DNA from: Rhizobium sp.
Lineage (GTDB): Bacteria; Pseudomonadota; Alphaproteobacteria; Rhizobiales; Rhizobiaceae
Direction: 5' to 3'
Assembly (NCBI GenBank): GCA_019739215.1
Contig: JAHHDR010000035.1
Location: 248,001 to 312,000, forward strand
Length of the DNA stretch: 64,000 bases
The notes beneath the pieces are model-generated. The model saw only the letters and a list, made by a program, of their open reading frames with translations, had not been told where the DNA came from and did not search any database. Position 1 is the first letter of the stretch, and every line of letters starts with the position of its first letter. The position numbers were made by a program, and so were the translations under genes. This document shows positions 62,488 to 64,000 of this stretch, piece by piece.

Positions 62488-63672
62488 TCAGGGTTCGGCA
62501 TGTGTGGCCGGAACTGGCCCCGCCGCCCGCGAAATCCTGATCAAAAGGCCGTTATCGTCATCGGTCACGGCCAGCAGGGCGCCGTCCGGCGCCTCCTTCA
62601 GGTCGCGGATGCGACCAAACTGTTCGGTCAGGAAGCGTTCCTCGCTCGTGATCCTGCCAGCGGAATCGCGGGCGAGGCGGGAAATCAGTTGGTCCTTGAG
62701 CGCCGATACCAGGACGTCGCCCTGCCATTCCGGAAACATGTCGCCGCGATAGAACAGGATTGCAGAGGGCGCGATGGACGGATCCCAGTAGTGGACCGGC
62801 TGTTCCATGCCCGGCGTCGATGTGCCGATGCCGATCCGGGTGTCGTCGTAGTCGGTGCCATAGGCAATCACCGGCCAGCCATAGTTTCGGCCCGGTTCGG
62901 GATGGTTGATCTCGTCGCCACCCTTGGCGCCGTGCTCGACGGTGTAGAGCGTGCCGCTCGACGGATCCAAAGTGATGCCCTGCGGGTTGCGGTGGCCGTA
63001 GGACCATATTTCCGGCAGGCCGTCGACGCCGTCGCGAAACGGGTTGTCGTCTGGGATCGAGCCATCGGCATTGATGTGGACGACCGAGCCGCGATGATCG
63101 AACCTGTCCTGCGCGCGCTCCGGTCGGGCCTGGTCACCCACCGTGACGAAAAGCGAGCCATCCGGCGCCACTGCGATGCGACTGCCGAAATTGTGGTCGA
63201 CCGGCTCGGGCCGCGACGAGCGGAAGATCGGCTTGGCATGGGACAGCCACTGGCCGTTGCCGGAGAGACGGGCGCGGATTACCACCGTGCCGATGCCGCC
63301 CTCGTAGTTCTGGGTCGCGGTGAAGAACAGAATGCCGTCCGTCTGGAAATCACGCGACAGCGCGACGTCGAGAAGCCCGCCCTGGACCTTGGTCCAGAGC
63401 GGCGGCAGGCCGCGGACCGGGGTGAGCTTTCCGCTACGATAAATCGACAGGCGGCCGGCGCGTTCGGTGACAAGGAGGGAGCCATCGGGCAGGGGCTCCA
63501 CTGCCCATGGGTGATCGAGCCCCTCCGCGAGTGTCTCGACGACAACCGCGACTTTCTCGGTTTGAACAAGGACCGGCTCGGCACGTGCCGGCATGTGCCA
63601 CAGCGCCATTGGTGTGAACAACGCCACGAGAGCGTTGCGCAGACGTCTGTCAAATCCAGGCAAAACGTCCAC
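62488..63672 (-). CDS. PQQ-dependent sugar dehydrogenase, copy 2
   Basis: A 394-residue paralogue of copy 1 with a signal peptide (VALFTPMALWHMPARA). It has the same propeller landmarks: LDHPWAVEPLPDGSLLVTERAG, VQGGLLDVALSRDF, EHGAKGGDEINHPEPGRNYGW and WDPSIAPSA. The first codon at 63672 is GTG after a GGGGGA stretch; a slightly later TTG is possible. Both copies are complete, so they may differ in sugar range or expression. No pqq biosynthesis genes are in the window. Confidence 0.9.
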   Translation of the reverse strand: MDVLPGFDRRLRNALVALFTPMALWHMPARAEPVLVQTEKVAVVVETLAEGLDHPWAVEPLPDGSLLVTERAGRLSIYRSGKLTPVRGLPPLWTKVQGGLLDVALSRDFQTDGILFFTATQNYEGGIGTVVIRARLSGNGQWLSHAKPIFRSSRPEPVDHNFGSRIAVAPDGSLFVTVGDQARPERAQDRFDHRGSVVHINADGSIPDDNPFRDGVDGLPEIWSYGHRNPQGITLDPSSGTLYTVEHGAKGGDEINHPEPGRNYGWPVIAYGTDYDDTRIGIGTSTPGMEQPVHYWDPSIAPSAILFYRGDMFPEWQGDVLVSALKDQLISRLARDSAGRITSEERFLTEQFGRIRDLKEAPDGALLAVTDDDNGLLIRISRAAGPVPATHAEP

Positions 63673-63743
63673 TCCCCCCGCCAGATCCCCGGGCGGGTAT
63701 TCAGCGATCGCAAACGGATGTCAAGCGGTCTCGCGTGCGCGTG

Positions 63744-64000
63744 TCAGCCGGTGCGCTTGCCGAATGCCGACACCCGGCGCGCGCCGCCGAAGGTCGGGGC
63801 GCTTGCGCGCGGCAGGTGCAGCGAAGGGTCGTAGCGCTCGAGTTCCACCTTTGGACGCAGATCGCTTCGGGTCGGCTGGTCGCTCTCCGGGAAGTCGGCG
63901 TTGAAATGGGTCGGTGCCAGTTCGGGTCGTGCCAGGGCATAGCCTTGGAGCAGGGGGACTTCGAGATTGTGGCACATGTCGACCTGCCTGAGATCCTCGA
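63744..64000 (-). CDS. Incomplete gene at right edge, possibly the C-terminus of an EAL-domain protein
   Basis: An open frame enters from beyond the window and ends at the TGA at 63744. At least 85 residues are visible. The segment VPLLQGYALARPEL resembles the last strand of EAL phosphodiesterase domains, which commonly end QGYxxARP. The following 55 residues (DFPESDQPTRSDLRPKVELERYD and beyond) are unfamiliar and polar. Without the upstream catalytic part this is only a suggestion. Confidence 0.45.
   Translation of the reverse strand, partial: EDLRQVDMCHNLEVPLLQGYALARPELAPTHFNADFPESDQPTRSDLRPKVELERYDPSLHLPRASAPTFGGARRVSAFGKRTG

Noticed and set aside
1..64000. CRISPR arrays, prophage, integrative elements or a defence island
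   Set aside because: No regularly spaced repeats, integrase, transposase, restriction-modification or other defence genes were found. Apart from the three toxin-antitoxin loci the window is conserved chromosome.

Overview
The window reads as chromosomal core DNA of an alphaproteobacterium of the order Hyphomicrobiales, most likely Rhizobiaceae or a near relative. The evidence is the GC-rich coding bias, the DUF1285/NUDIX/CCA-transferase operon divergent from a MoxR-DUF58 cluster, a petABC operon, a rplY-pth-ychF neighbourhood, a second-type ClpS, a BA14K protein, and the chain lgt-midA-pgeF-M24 peptidase-lipoprotein-prs. I see no rRNA, tRNA, CRISPR array, prophage or insertion sequence. About 68 genes are supported, nearly all ordinary housekeeping or conserved rhizobial genes.

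Layout. 1-600: hicAB toxin-antitoxin pair. 600-7430 (minus): MoxR ATPase, DUF58 protein and two large membrane proteins. 7579-10051 (plus): DUF1285, NUDIX hydrolase, CCA tRNA nucleotidyltransferase. 10-14 kb: small hypothetical protein, hemF, a membrane GGDEF/EAL protein, trmL. 14-20 kb: two paralogous ABC exporters enclosing a toxin-antitoxin pair and a DenD-like dehydrogenase. 20-24 kb: an exo/endonuclease-phosphatase family protein, then the cytochrome bc1 operon petABC. 24-29 kb: apt, a ThuA-like protein, two MaoC-like dehydratases, a multi-pass membrane protein and a glycosyltransferase. 29-37 kb: ychF, clpS, prmB, pth, a solute-binding protein plus GGDEF/EAL receptor, rplY. 37-41 kb: two tandem secreted paralogues of unknown function and a GAF-Fis regulator. 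41-49 kb (minus): a regulator-like protein, prs, a lipoprotein, an M24 peptidase homologue, pgeF, midA, lgt. 48.8-51.8 kb (plus): ubiK, a YbjN protein, proC, a tRNA-binding protein, a dual-specificity-type phosphatase. 51.8-55 kb (minus): higBA and a MarR/response regulator/histidine kinase operon. 55-64 kb: ilvE, a 52-residue membrane peptide, a SnoaL-like protein, an MBL hydrolase, a BA14K protein, a cold-shock protein, an EamA transporter, a DUF1176-like protein, two PQQ-type sugar dehydrogenases, and an incomplete gene at the right edge.

Two observations affect how the annotation should be read. First, six genes (the VWA-like protein, ABC exporter 2, petC, the multi-pass membrane protein, the glycosyltransferase and the DUF1176-like protein) are broken by eleven apparent single-base insertions. 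All are +1, several lie in homopolymers, and removing them restores full-length family members; this looks like uncorrected sequencing error more than decay. Second, a RelE/ParE-type toxin gene at 17 kb carries a perfect 28-bp tandem duplication that shifts its frame while its antitoxin stays intact. The leads closest to something undescribed are a periplasmic binding protein paired with a c-di-GMP receptor between rplY and pth, an ABC exporter preceded by a well-initiated 18-residue leader ORF and a hairpin that covers its ribosome binding site, and the tandem secreted paralogues at 37.6-40.6 kb.
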